In this document: in pieces, positions 17,503-26,248 of the stretch | How the letters are laid out: every line of letters starts with the position of its first letter | Position numbering within the stretch: the stretch's first letter is position 1 | Translations under genes and position numbers: made by a program | The notes under the pieces: generated by a model | Seen by the model: the letters and a program-made list of their open reading frames with translations, nothing else | What the model was told of the DNA's origin: nothing | Databases searched by the model: none | NCBI GenBank assembly: GCA_017461775.1 | Contig: JAFTXD010000140.1 | Span: forward strand, 1-64,000 | Reading direction: 5' to 3' | DNA from: Lachnospiraceae bacterium | GTDB taxonomy: Bacteria; Bacillota; Clostridia; Lachnospirales; Lachnospiraceae | DNA: 64,000 nt

Positions 17503-19137
17503 TTACAATGGAATATTTCCGTGCTTTTTCTTCGGAGCTTCCACACTCTTTGCTTTTAAGACCTTCAGCGCCTTTAACAGTTTCTCTCTGGTCTCGTAGG
17601 TCTGGATTACTTCATTTACATAACCTCTGGATGCTGCCACATATGGATTTAAGAAACGCTCTTCGTATTCCTTCTTACACTGTGCGCGCATAGCCTCCGG
17701 GTCGGAAGCATTCTTGATTTTTCTCTTAAATGCAATATTTACGGCACCATCCGCACCCATTACCGCAATTTCTGCAATAGGCCATGCAAATACCATATCT
17801 GCGCCCATATCCTTAGAGTTCATAGCGATATAAGCACCACCGTAAGCCTTTCTCATAATCACGGAAATCTTCGGTACGGTTGCTTCAGAATATGCATAAA
17901 GCACCTTTGCACCATGGCGGATGATTCCATTGTGCTCCTGTGCAGTTCCCGGTAAGAACGCAGGTACGTCAACTAAAGTAATCAGCGGAATGTTAAAGCA
18001 GTCACAGAAACGGATAAATCTTGCCATCTTATCGGATGCGTGGTAATCCAGGGAACCTGCCATCTGCTTTGGCTGGTTTGCCACGATACCTACTACGGCA
18101 CCGTTCATTCTGGAGAAGCCCACTACCACATTGGTAGCAAATTCCTTCTGCACCTCGAAAAAGCTGTCCTTATCTACGATGCATTCAATAACTTCCTTCA
18201 CATCATATGCTATTCTGGAATTATCCGGCACGATTTCCTGAATACGGGCACAAGGATTTACTGCAGGAGCTGCCGCCTTTACCTCCGGCTTTTTATTTGA
18301 GCCGATTCTTTCCAGCATTTTGTTCATGGAAAGGAAGGCCTTCTCTCTCTTCTCATGGGAAAGACTCTTTGGAGGCTTTTCCTCAAAATTACTTGGCAGG
18401 TATGCTAAAAGCTTACGCACGCCCATCAAACACTCGCCCTCAGTATCGTAAGTAAAGTGGGATACACCACTCTTAGTCGCATGTACCTGTGCACCACCCA
18501 GCTCTTCTGTAGAAACCTCTTCGTTGATAACGGTCTTCACTACGTTAGGACCGGTGATAAACATCTTGGAGATATCTCTTACCATAAAGATAAAGTCGCA
18601 AATCGCCGGAGCATAGCATGCACCGCCGGAGCAAGGTCCCAAGATTACCGCGATCTGAGGAATCACGCCGGAAGCCTTGGTATGGCGCAGGAACATTCCC
18701 GCATAACCGCTTAAGGATGAGATACCTTCCTCAATACGGGCTCCGCCACTATCGTTAATGCAGATCATGGGTGCCTTCATGGTCATCGCCATATCCTGAA
18801 TTCTTGCAATTTTCATGGAATGATATTCGCCCAAAGTACCACCGATTACGGTAAAGTCCTCACTTGCAACGAATACGGTTCTGCCATCTATTTCACCGTA
18901 GCCGGTCACTACACCATCGCCCGGCACACGTCTTTTGTCCAATTCAAAATCATCAATTCGTCCTTCAACGAAGTTGTCCACCTCCACAAAGGTGCCTGGG
19001 TCCAGTAAAACTTCGATACGCTCTCTGGCAGTGAGCTTGCCCTGCTGATGCTGCTTATCAATCTTTAACTGTCCGCCACCTAATGCGGCCTTTGCACGTC
19101 TTTCCTCCAAATTCTTGGATGCCTGCTCCCAGTTCAT
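17503..19137 (-). CDS. Acyl-CoA carboxylase carboxyltransferase (propionyl-CoA carboxylase beta / MmdA type)
   Basis: A 544-residue carboxyltransferase with two crotonase-like halves. Seen are SGGARIEEGISSLSGY (N half, about residues 130-145), the oxyanion GPCSGGACYAPA (about 166-177), and in the C half VDVPAFLPGTAQEHNGIIRHGAK (split here as VDVPAFLPG and GIIRHGAK). It moves a carboxyl group from biotin to an acyl-CoA. As the last enzyme gene of the fab operon it may make malonyl-CoA. The ATG at 19137 with AGGAGG is clear; an upstream in-frame extension would run into the hairpin element and is rejected. No biotin carrier or carboxylase gene is near. Confidence 0.9.
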   Translation of the reverse strand: MNWEQASKNLEERRAKAALGGGQLKIDKQHQQGKLTARERIEVLLDPGTFVEVDNFVEGRIDDFELDKRRVPGDGVVTGYGEIDGRTVFVASEDFTVIGGTLGEYHSMKIARIQDMAMTMKAPMICINDSGGARIEEGISSLSGYAGMFLRHTKASGVIPQIAVILGPCSGGACYAPAICDFIFMVRDISKMFITGPNVVKTVINEEVSTEELGGAQVHATKSGVSHFTYDTEGECLMGVRKLLAYLPSNFEEKPPKSLSHEKREKAFLSMNKMLERIGSNKKPEVKAAAPAVNPCARIQEIVPDNSRIAYDVKEVIECIVDKDSFFEVQKEFATNVVVGFSRMNGAVVGIVANQPKQMAGSLDYHASDKMARFIRFCDCFNIPLITLVDVPAFLPGTAQEHNGIIRHGAKVLYAYSEATVPKISVIMRKAYGGAYIAMNSKDMGADMVFAWPIAEIAVMGADGAVNIAFKRKIKNASDPEAMRAQCKKEYEERFLNPYVAASRGYVNEVIQTYETREKLLKALKVLKAKSVEAPKKKHGNIPL

Positions 19138-19155
19138 ATTTTTGCCTCCTGATTG

Positions 19156-19168
19156 TTTGAGATTCAAA
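19156..19168. promoter_or_regulatory. Candidate FabT box upstream of the carboxyltransferase gene
   Basis: TTTGA-GAT-TCAAA is a perfect inverted repeat with a three-base spacer, the same pattern as the site upstream of acpP. It lies 19-31 bases upstream of the ATG, between the hairpin element and the ribosome binding site. Repression at this point inside the operon would allow separate control of the last gene. No promoter could be recognised here. Confidence 0.55.
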
Positions 19169-19186
19169 GTATTGTGGTTGATTTGC

Positions 19187-19328
19187 GCCCCTCGGCCAGC
19201 ATATATCTTACTTTTCAGACCCGTTCTCACTTGGTGAAAAACGTAGCAGTACTAGGCTTGAAAATACCTCGCCAAGTGCTGACGTTTTTCAACAGTCTGA
19301 AAAGTAAGATATATGCTGTCCAAGGGGC
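19187..19328 (-). repeat. Long capped hairpin element, family A copy 2 (fabH to carboxyltransferase gap)
   Basis: The arms 19187-19220 and 19295-19328 are complementary over 34 bases with two differences. The cap (19221-19294) is almost identical to that of the metG-leader copy, with the CAG/CTG pairing at 19247-19249 and 19279-19281. On the minus strand a GAGA tetraloop is closed by GT/AC (19223-19230), where copy 1 has AT/AT. It ends 49 bases upstream of the carboxyltransferase start and lies in the same orientation as the gene. A separate small hairpin (GGCAAAAT stems, 19335-19366) lies between it and fabH. Confidence 0.85.
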
Positions 19329-19397
19329 TAGGTTACGGCAAAATCTACAATAAAAGAATTTTGCCGGAAACTGTAAGTAGTTTTTTATAGTTGCTCC

Positions 19398-20360
19398 TTA
19401 CCAGGTAAGTAAGGTGGTTCCCCAGGTGAGGCCTCCGCCGAAGCCGGAGAGGATGACCTTATCACCGCGTTTTAGGAGTCCCTTTTTGTTAGCCTCGTCT
19501 AAGAGGACGGGGATGCTAGCTGCGGAGAGGTTTCCGCAGTGGTCTAAGCTGATAGGGCATTTATCCAGAGAAACCTTTAAGCGTTTTGCTACGGACTGGA
19601 TGATGCGGATATTGGCCTGGTGGAGGAGGAATACATCCACATCCTCTACCGTCAGGTTTGCTTTTTCCAATACGCCCAAAATGGACTTAGGTACGGTGCT
19701 TACCGCGAAGCTGTATACTTCCTTACCATCCATCTGCACGTAGCATGGCTCAGTGTCGTTCTTTACATAGGGGTTATTGTTCTTGCGGTTAATTCCGGCA
19801 AGGACGTGACCCTTTGCACCATCAGAATACTGTTCAAAGGCCATAATGCCTTCGTTGTCTGCTTTTACTACTGCTGCACCTGCTCCGTCTCCGAAGAGTA
19901 CGCAGGTACCTCTATCGTTCCAGTCCATGATTCTGGACAGGGTCTCTGCGCCAAGAATCAGTGCATTTTTGTAGATGCCTGACTGGATGAATGCCTGAGC
20001 AGTATTTAATGCAAATACAAAGCCGGAGCATGCTGCATTTAAGTCAAATGCCACTGCATTCACTGCACCGATGCCTGCCTGCACTTCACATGCTGCTGAA
20101 GGGGTCACATGGTCAGCGGAAAGGGTTGCTACAATAATCAGTTCCACATCTTCCGGAGCCATATCTGCATCCTTCAAAGCCTCTTTTGCGGCTTCGATAC
20201 ACATGGATGCAGTATTCTCTTCCACTACTAAGTGTCTTTCTCTAATACCGGTTCTGGATGAAATCCATTCATCACTGGTATCCATTATTTTGGCTAAATC
20301 GTCGTTGGTAACTACTCTCTTTGGAAGGTAGCTGCCTGTTCCAATTATTCTTGCGTTCAT
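19398..20360 (-). CDS. fabH: 3-oxoacyl-ACP synthase III
   Basis: A 320-residue condensing enzyme that starts fatty acid synthesis by joining acetyl-CoA (or a branched acyl-CoA) to malonyl-ACP. The catalytic triad is visible: Cys in NAACSGF (about residue 112), His in LLHQANIRI (about 247) and Asn in HCGNLSAAS (about 277). The GFGGGLTWGT motif near the C terminus is also present. The ATG at 20360 overlaps the upstream stop (ATGA); a longer in-frame start 66 bases upstream is rejected because homology begins at MNARIIGTGSYLP. Confidence 0.97.
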   Translation of the reverse strand: MNARIIGTGSYLPKRVVTNDDLAKIMDTSDEWISSRTGIRERHLVVEENTASMCIEAAKEALKDADMAPEDVELIIVATLSADHVTPSAACEVQAGIGAVNAVAFDLNAACSGFVFALNTAQAFIQSGIYKNALILGAETLSRIMDWNDRGTCVLFGDGAGAAVVKADNEGIMAFEQYSDGAKGHVLAGINRKNNNPYVKNDTEPCYVQMDGKEVYSFAVSTVPKSILGVLEKANLTVEDVDVFLLHQANIRIIQSVAKRLKVSLDKCPISLDHCGNLSAASIPVLLDEANKKGLLKRGDKVILSGFGGGLTWGTTLLTW

Positions 20361-21409
20361 TGAAATTCCCTCATGATATCTGCTACGGATTCCAGCTTCG
20401 TTGCACGATATGCATTGGTTCCGCAAAACAGTAGCGCATTATCTATATTTCCTGTTACTGCATTTACCAGCGCTTCTGTAATGCAGTATGGGGTCTCCAT
20501 GGGCTTGCAGGTGGAGATGCACAGATGGCACTTGCCATGGGGCACCTGACCTAAGGCCGCTTTATCCATAAATGGGTTCTTAATAGCTCTGCCGGGCATT
20601 CCTACCGGGCTCTTTACGATGATGATATCTTCTTCTTTGGCATTGATATAGGACTGCTTGTATTCCATGGATGCGTCACACTCATGAGTGGTCACAAAAC
20701 GGGTTGCCATCTGGACACCGTCCGCGCCGAGGGCAATAGCCTTCTCCGCATCCTCTCTATTGTAAATTCCACCGGCCACTACTACGGAAATCTCTTTGCC
20801 GATTCTCGCCGCATTCTCTTTTACAAAAGCCACAATCTTCTTGATTTCCTCTTCAAAATTCAGACCCGGAATATCCTGAAGCTGTTCGTAAGAAAAGCCT
20901 AAATGTCCACCGGCCTTGGGTCCTTCGATCACCACCATATCCGGTGCCACATTATATTTCTTTTCCCAGTATTTCCAGATTACCTGCACGGATTTCAAGC
21001 TGGAAACAATGGGGGCAATCTTGGTCTGGAAGCCCCCTACCAATTCCGGAAGGGTCATGGGAAGTCCTGCGCCGGAGATGATTAAATCCACTCCAGCCTT
21101 TACCGCAGCCTTCACATATTCCTCGTACTGTCTGGTGGCTACCATGATATTCACACCGATAATCCCCTTCGGTGCAATTTCTCTTGCTTTCTTTACTTCC
21201 TTCTCAATAGCCTTTAAGTTGGTTCCGATTGGGTCCGCGTCAAAGCCCTCTTCCTTATAGCCAATCTGCGCAGTAGAAATGATTCCTACGCCACCCTCTT
21301 TGGCCACAGCTCCGGCAAGTCCGGATAAGCTGACACCGACACCCATACCTCCCTGTACCACAGGGATTTTCGCTATTAAATCACCTATTTTTAATGGTTT
21401 TAATTCCAT
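20357..21409 (-). CDS. Nitronate monooxygenase / FabK-like FMN protein (second copy in the operon)
   Basis: A 350-residue FMN-dependent TIM-barrel protein of the NPD family. IPVVQGGMGVGVS (about residues 15-27), GPKAGGHLGF (FMN phosphate, about 168-177) and VVAGGIYNREDAEKAIALGA (about 209-228) are seen. The sequence is closer to the nitronate monooxygenase branch than the true FabK encoded four genes upstream. It may be a second enoyl-ACP reductase, or protect the pathway; neither is proven. The start is the ATG at 21409 with GAGG, 11 bases after fabZ. Confidence 0.88.
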   Translation of the reverse strand: MELKPLKIGDLIAKIPVVQGGMGVGVSLSGLAGAVAKEGGVGIISTAQIGYKEEGFDADPIGTNLKAIEKEVKKAREIAPKGIIGVNIMVATRQYEEYVKAAVKAGVDLIISGAGLPMTLPELVGGFQTKIAPIVSSLKSVQVIWKYWEKKYNVAPDMVVIEGPKAGGHLGFSYEQLQDIPGLNFEEEIKKIVAFVKENAARIGKEISVVVAGGIYNREDAEKAIALGADGVQMATRFVTTHECDASMEYKQSYINAKEEDIIIVKSPVGMPGRAIKNPFMDKAALGQVPHGKCHLCISTCKPMETPYCITEALVNAVTGNIDNALLFCGTNAYRATKLESVADIMREFQ

Positions 21410-21420
21410 AACTACCTCGA

Positions 21421-21852
21421 TTATTGTCCGATTGCAAAGGTAAGCTCTGCCTGACAAACCAGCTTGCCTTCCACATAAGCCTTGGCCATTCCTACACCGA
21501 TAGGACCCTTACACTTTGTGATTTCAGTTTCTAACATCAGCACATCGCCGGGTACTACTTTTCCCTTGAACTTTGCGTTGTTCACTGCTGCAAAGTAAGC
21601 AATCTTGCCTTTGTTCTCCGGCAATCCTAAAATAGCCACTGCACCTACCTGAGCAAGTGCCTCGATGATAAGCACTCCCGGCATAACCGGCTCTCCCGGG
21701 AAATGTCCCGCAAAGAAGGGCTCGTTATAGGTTACACATTTCTTTCCCACTGCTCTCTTCGCCAGCTCCAGCTCCTCGATGGTATCGATTAACAGAAATG
21801 GCTGTCTGTGAGGAATGATTTCCATAATTTCCTTCGTTGTTAATACAGACAT
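21421..21852 (-). CDS. fabZ: 3-hydroxyacyl-ACP dehydratase
   Basis: A 143-residue hot-dog fold enzyme that removes water from 3-hydroxyacyl-ACP. The signature [11 protein letters not shown] (about residues 12-22) and the catalytic segment [16 protein letters not shown] (about 49-64, His and Glu) are intact. The ribosome binding site AAGGAGAGG precedes the ATG. Length is normal. No fabA, fabM or fabN partner for unsaturated fatty acid synthesis is seen in the window. Confidence 0.97.
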   Translation of the reverse strand: MSVLTTKEIMEIIPHRQPFLLIDTIEELELAKRAVGKKCVTYNEPFFAGHFPGEPVMPGVLIIEALAQVGAVAILGLPENKGKIAYFAAVNNAKFKGKVVPGDVLMLETEITKCKGPIGVGMAKAYVEGKLVCQAELTFAIGQ

Positions 21853-21862
21853 ATTCCTCTCC

Positions 21863-23095
21863 TTACACGTACTTCTTCATTAATAAGCTGGCATTGTGAC
21901 CACCGAAGCCAAGAGAGTTGGACAATGCATATTCAAAGTCTTCCTCGTAAGACTCCATACAATAGTTAAGGTCAAGCTCCTCGTCCGGATTCTGAAGACC
22001 AACGGTCTGATGAATATATCCTTCCTGAAGCTCCTTGATACAGGTAATCGCCTCAATGGCACCTGCTGCACCAAGTAAGTGACCTACCATGGACTTGGTA
22101 GAGTTTACCTTTACATTCTTTGCGTTCTCACCAAAGGCCATCTTGATAGCTCTGGTCTCGAATAAATCGTTGTGATGTGTACTGGTTCCGTGCGCATTGA
22201 TATAGGTTACCTGCTCCGGAGTTACCCCTGCATCTGCCATAGCATTTTCCATAGCCTTTGCAGCACCGCTTCCGTCCTCTGCAGGGGAAGTGATGTGGAA
22301 TGCATCAGAGCTACATCCGTAGCCCACGATTTCACCATAAATCTTTGCACCACGTGCCTTTGCATGCTCTAACTCTTCAAGAACAAGAACTGCTGCACCT
22401 TCACCCATTACAAAGCCGCTTCTATCCTTATCAAAAGGAATGGAGCATCTTGCAGGATCCTCAGAAGAGGTTAATGCGGTTAATGCGGTAAAGCCTGCGA
22501 TACCGATAGGGGTCACGCTGCTCTCCGTACCACCTGCCAGCATAATGTCTGCATCACCATACTGGATGGTACGGAATGCTTCACCAATACAGTTGGTTCC
22601 GGTTGCACAAGCAGTAACTACGTTAATGCTCTTGCCCTTTAAGCCAAACTGAATGGACACATTACCTGCTGCCATATTACAAATCATCATAGGAACTAAC
22701 AGAGGATTTACCTTGTTTGGCCCCTTTTCCATAAGCTTCTGATGTTCTCTTTCCATAGCCTGAAGGGAACCGATACCGGAGCCTACTGCCACACCTACAC
22801 GATATGGATTTTCCTTCTCCATATCTACGCCGGCGTCCTCCATAGCTTCCTTAGAAGCAGCCACGGCATACTGGCAGAAAAGCTCCATTCTCTTTGCAGC
22901 CTTGAAATCCATAAAGTTCTTGCCTTCGAAGCCCTTTACTTCTGCTGCGATTTTACACTTATATTCGGATGCATCAAACTTAGTAATAAAATCAAATCCG
23001 GTGACACCCTTCTTCACATTTGCCCAAAACTCTTCTACACTAAGACCAATAGGGGTGATAGCGCCCATACCGGTTACAACTACTCTTTTTTTCAT
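21863..23095 (-). CDS. fabF: 3-oxoacyl-ACP synthase II
   Basis: A 410-residue elongating condensing enzyme. The catalytic Cys in ACATGTNCI (about residue 162), His in [11 protein letters not shown] (about 303) and His in VGHLLGAAG (about 339) are all present, as is the start [15 protein letters not shown]. The ATG at 23095 with GAGG is chosen over an earlier in-frame ATG that lies next to the hairpin element. A long hairpin (23113-23256) ends only 17 bases upstream of this start, directly against the ribosome binding site. Confidence 0.97.
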   Translation of the reverse strand: MKKRVVVTGMGAITPIGLSVEEFWANVKKGVTGFDFITKFDASEYKCKIAAEVKGFEGKNFMDFKAAKRMELFCQYAVAASKEAMEDAGVDMEKENPYRVGVAVGSGIGSLQAMEREHQKLMEKGPNKVNPLLVPMMICNMAAGNVSIQFGLKGKSINVVTACATGTNCIGEAFRTIQYGDADIMLAGGTESSVTPIGIAGFTALTALTSSEDPARCSIPFDKDRSGFVMGEGAAVLVLEELEHAKARGAKIYGEIVGYGCSSDAFHITSPAEDGSGAAKAMENAMADAGVTPEQVTYINAHGTSTHHNDLFETRAIKMAFGENAKNVKVNSTKSMVGHLLGAAGAIEAITCIKELQEGYIHQTVGLQNPDEELDLNYCMESYEEDFEYALSNSLGFGGHNASLLMKKYV

Positions 23096-23112
23096 TCTTC
23101 TATCCTCTTTCC

Positions 23113-23256
23113 GCGGGTTTCCGGAGACCATATCTTACTTTTCAGACGCGCTCTCGCTCCGTGAAAAACGTAGTGGTACTAGGCTCGAAAAAACCTCGCC
23201 AAGGACCAACGTTTTTCAAGGGTCTGAAAAGTAAGATATGGTCTCCAGAAACCCGC
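23113..23256 (-). repeat. Long capped hairpin element, family A copy 3 (fabG to fabF gap)
   Basis: The arms 23113-23147 and 23222-23256 are complementary over 35 bases with one difference, which is G-U compatible on the minus strand. The cap matches copies 1 and 2, but the CAG/CTG pairing is replaced by TGG/CCA (23174-23176 with 23206-23208), a compensatory change. The GAGA side loop is closed by GC/GC (23150-23157). The inner arm ATATCTTACTTTTCAGAC is shared with copy 2; the outer arm is not. Confidence 0.85.
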
Positions 23257-23294
23257 TAGTCTACGATAAATTATAAACCGTTAGCCGGTATTTG

Positions 23295-24035
23295 TTACAT
23301 GTGTAAGCCGCCGTCGATAGAGATGACCTGGCCGGTGATGTAGGATGCTTTATCACTAGCTAAAAAAGCTACGGTTTCAGCGATATCCTTTACGTGACCT
23401 ACCTTTTTCATAGGAATCTGGGATAATACGGCTTCCTTGGCTGCATCGGTCATCTTTGCGGTCATGTCGGTTTCGATAAATCCGGGAGCGATGGCATTAC
23501 AGGTTACGCCTCTGGCTGCCAATTCCTTTGCTACGCTCTTGGTAAGGCCTACCACAGCTGCCTTACTTGCCGCATAATTGCTCTGTCCTGCGTTGCCGGA
23601 AAGTCCGGTTACGGAAGACATATTGATGATACGTCCGCCTCTCTGCTTTAAGAAGGCTCTGTACATATGCTTAATGGTCAGGAAGGTTCCCTTTACATTG
23701 GTATCCATCACTGCATCGAAGTCTTCCTCGGAAATCTTCATCATCAGATTGTCTTTGGTAATACCTGCATTATTTACTAAGATGTCGATTTTGCCGTACT
23801 CTGCAAGAGTATCCTCAATCATCTTTTTGCAGTCCTCATCCACTGCTACGGATGCCTGCACTGCCTTTGCCTGTCCGCCACCCTCCACGATGGTATCTAC
23901 TACCTCCTGGGCTGCCTGGGCAGAACCGTTATAATTTACGATTACCGTAGCGCCATATCCGGCTAAGGTAATGGCGATTTCTCTTCCGATTCCTCTGCTC
24001 GCACCGGTAACCAGTGCCACTTTTCCACTAAGCAT
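23295..24035 (-). CDS. fabG: 3-oxoacyl-ACP reductase
   Basis: A 246-residue short-chain dehydrogenase that reduces 3-oxoacyl-ACP with NADPH. The cofactor motif TGASRGIGREI (about residues 10-20), NNAG (about 87-90), catalytic Ser in NMSSVTG and the YAASKAA Tyr/Lys pair (about 154-160) are present, and the C terminus YITGQVISIDGGLHM is typical. The start at 24035 has AGGAGG at 6 bases; it lies downstream of the fabD stop at 24061. Confidence 0.97.
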   Translation of the reverse strand: MLSGKVALVTGASRGIGREIAITLAGYGATVIVNYNGSAQAAQEVVDTIVEGGGQAKAVQASVAVDEDCKKMIEDTLAEYGKIDILVNNAGITKDNLMMKISEEDFDAVMDTNVKGTFLTIKHMYRAFLKQRGGRIINMSSVTGLSGNAGQSNYAASKAAVVGLTKSVAKELAARGVTCNAIAPGFIETDMTAKMTDAAKEAVLSQIPMKKVGHVKDIAETVAFLASDKASYITGQVISIDGGLHM

Positions 24036-24060
24036 ATCTTTCCTCCTGCCTCTGCCGGAC

Positions 24061-24978
24061 TTACACAAGTGCGTCCAGCTTTGCTAAATCTTCCACTTTT
24101 TCTATGTTAATAACGGTTGCTTCCTTATTAATCTTCTTCATAAATCCGCTTAAGGTCTTACCTGGTCCGATTTCTACGAAGGTATCCACGCCATCCGCAA
24201 GCATCCTCTCCATGGTCTGCTGCCAGCGTACACTGCTGGAAACCTGTCTGGTAAGTAAATCCTTCACCTGAGAAGGGTCGGTTACATAATCTGCGGTTAC
24301 ATTGGTGATATAAGGAATTTTGATATCATTTACGGTAGTCTCTGCCAGTACCTCACCCAGCTTCTCCCCTGCACCGGCAAGCATCTCTGAGTGGAAAGGT
24401 CCGCTTACCTTTAAAGGAAGGCATCTCTTAGCACCTGCCTCGGTCAGCTTTGCAGCAGCAGCAGCTACGGCATTTACCTCACCGGTAATAACAATCTGTC
24501 CGGGACAGTTGTAATTTGCAACGGATACCTGACCAGGTGTCTCCTCGCAAATCTTTGCGATAATGTCACCGTCCAGACCAAGCACTGCGGTCATGCCGCC
24601 ACCGGTAGGAACTGCCTCCTGCATATATTTGCCACGCTGACGCACTACCTTAAAGGTATCTTCCATGCTCATAACGCCACTGGCTACCAGCGCACCGTAC
24701 TCTCCAAGGCTAAGTCCTGCCGTTACATCCGGCACAATGCCCTTCTTCTGCACTGCGGCAAGCATTGCTACCTCTGTTGCCAGCATAGCAATCTGTGTAT
24801 ATTCTGTAATATTGATTTCCTCGTTCTCGGTAAAGCAAAGAGACTCTACGTCCAGTCCGCTTGCCTTACTTGCTGCTTTGTAAATTTCCTTACAGGTGTC
24901 ATCTGCCTCGTAAAAATCCTTACCCATTCCTACGTACTGTGCACCCTGACCCGGGAAAATAAATGCTATTTTACTCAT
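24061..24978 (-). CDS. fabD: Malonyl-CoA:ACP transacylase
   Basis: A 305-residue enzyme that loads malonyl groups on acyl carrier protein. The opening IAFIFPGQGAQYVGMG, the active serine in GLSLGEYGAL (about residue 91), and His in SGPFHSEML (about 200) are all intact. Length is normal. A 41-base hairpin (24997-25037) lies between its start and fabK. Confidence 0.97.
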   Translation of the reverse strand: MSKIAFIFPGQGAQYVGMGKDFYEADDTCKEIYKAASKASGLDVESLCFTENEEINITEYTQIAMLATEVAMLAAVQKKGIVPDVTAGLSLGEYGALVASGVMSMEDTFKVVRQRGKYMQEAVPTGGGMTAVLGLDGDIIAKICEETPGQVSVANYNCPGQIVITGEVNAVAAAAAKLTEAGAKRCLPLKVSGPFHSEMLAGAGEKLGEVLAETTVNDIKIPYITNVTADYVTDPSQVKDLLTRQVSSSVRWQQTMERMLADGVDTFVEIGPGKTLSGFMKKINKEATVINIEKVEDLAKLDALV

Positions 24979-24996
24979 ACTACTCCTACTTTAAAC

Positions 24997-25037
24997 CGAA
25001 TAATATCCGGCTTGGCAAAGCCTTACCGGATTATTCG
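24997..25037. repeat. Short hairpin between fabK and fabD
   Basis: CGAATAAT-(AT)-CCGG on the left pairs with CCGG-ATTATTCG on the right, and an inner TTGGC/GCCTT part gives a tight loop. It has no T-run on either strand, so termination is unlikely. It may protect or process the operon RNA, as suggested for the larger hairpins in the same operon. Confidence 0.6.
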
Positions 25038-25046
25038 ACTTACAAA

Positions 25047-25973
25047 CTATTCTCTGTTAAGTAACTTCTTTGCATCAGACATGATTTCTTCAATAATGTC
25101 CTTACATGGCTGAACTTCCTTTACCATAGCGGCAATCTGGCCGGCCATAACAGTACCGTTGATGGTGTCACCATCCATAACCGCTTTTCTTAAGGAACCA
25201 AGAGTTAAGTACTCCAGTTCTTCCATAGGAACACCCTCTTTTTCCAGCTTTAAGTATTCCTTGGTCATATTGTTGCGAAGCTGACGAACCGGGTGACCAT
25301 GGGATAATCCGGTAACCTCGGAGTCGATATCCTTCGCCTTGATAATTCTTAACTTGTAATTGTCATGGGTAATTGCTTCTTCTGCAACGCAGAATCTGGT
25401 ACCCATCTGTACAGCTTCCGCACCAAGCATCATAGATGCTGCGAAGCCTCTTCCATCTGCAATACCGCCTGCCGCAATAACAGGGATATTCACAGCATCC
25501 ACCACCTGAGGCACCAGTGCCATGGTAGTAGTAGAACCAATGTGTCCACCGGACTCGGTACCTTCTGCAACAACGGCGTCTGCACCGGCTCTTTCCATAA
25601 GCTTAGCCAACGCTACACTTGCTACTACGGGAATCACCTTTACTCCGGCTTCCTTCCACATTTTCATATACTTTGACGGATTACCTGCACCGGTAGTTAC
25701 TACCTTAACGCCTTCTTCCACAATCACCTGCGCAACCTCATCCGCATTCGGATTCATCAGCATTACATTCACACCAAATGGCTTATCTGTCAATTCTTTG
25801 GTCTTGCGAATCTGCTCGCGTACCACCTCTGCCGGCGCACTTGCTGCACCGATAATTCCAAGGCCACCTGCATTGGAAACTGCTGCTGCCAGATGATACT
25901 CAGCAACCCAGGCCATACCACCCTGAATAATCGGGTATTCAATTCCAAGTAATTCCGTTACTCTAGTTTTCAT
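25047..25973 (-). CDS. fabK: Enoyl-ACP reductase, FMN type
   Basis: A 308-residue FMN-dependent TIM-barrel reductase that performs the last step of each elongation cycle. YPIIQGGMAWVAE (about residues 13-25), GTESGGHIGS (about 138-147) and PVIAAGGIADGRGFAAS (about 164-180) are diagnostic. Directly downstream of acpP it matches the FabK position in Firmicute fab operons. No fabI or fabL is seen, so FabK is probably the main enoyl reductase. Confidence 0.95.
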   Translation of the reverse strand: MKTRVTELLGIEYPIIQGGMAWVAEYHLAAAVSNAGGLGIIGAASAPAEVVREQIRKTKELTDKPFGVNVMLMNPNADEVAQVIVEEGVKVVTTGAGNPSKYMKMWKEAGVKVIPVVASVALAKLMERAGADAVVAEGTESGGHIGSTTTMALVPQVVDAVNIPVIAAGGIADGRGFAASMMLGAEAVQMGTRFCVAEEAITHDNYKLRIIKAKDIDSEVTGLSHGHPVRQLRNNMTKEYLKLEKEGVPMEELEYLTLGSLRKAVMDGDTINGTVMAGQIAAMVKEVQPCKDIIEEIMSDAKKLLNRE

Positions 25974-26002
25974 CTATCTCTATACTCCGCTTGTCTGTAA
26001 GA

Positions 26003-26230
26003 TTAGTTAACACCCTTTGCGTTTAAGTAATTTACAACATCACCAACAGTAGCGATAGACTCTAAGTCCTCGGTAGGAATCTCGGTACCGAACTCCTCTT
26101 CGAATGCCATAACGATTTCAAATAAGTCTAAAGAATCTGCTCCTAAATCCTCTTTGAAGTTGGATTCTGCGGTAATTTCTGCCTCAACGTTTAACTGCTC
26201 TTTTACGATTTCGATTACTTTTTCTAACAT
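26003..26230 (-). CDS. acpP: Acyl carrier protein
   Basis: A 75-residue acidic helical protein. The phosphopantetheine attachment serine lies in [11 protein letters not shown] (Ser about residue 37). It opens the fab operon, with a strong GGAG ribosome binding site. The gene carries the acyl chain between all the enzymes encoded downstream. Its upstream region holds several FabT-like boxes. Confidence 0.97.
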   Translation of the reverse strand: MLEKVIEIVKEQLNVEAEITAESNFKEDLGADSLDLFEIVMAFEEEFGTEIPTEDLESIATVGDVVNYLNAKGVN

Positions 26231-26248
26231 GATTTTATCTCCTTTTAT

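Noticed and set aside
19138..19230. 31-codon N-terminal extension of the carboxyltransferase
   Set aside because: It enters the hairpin element and lacks homology; the ATG at 19137 has AGGAGG.
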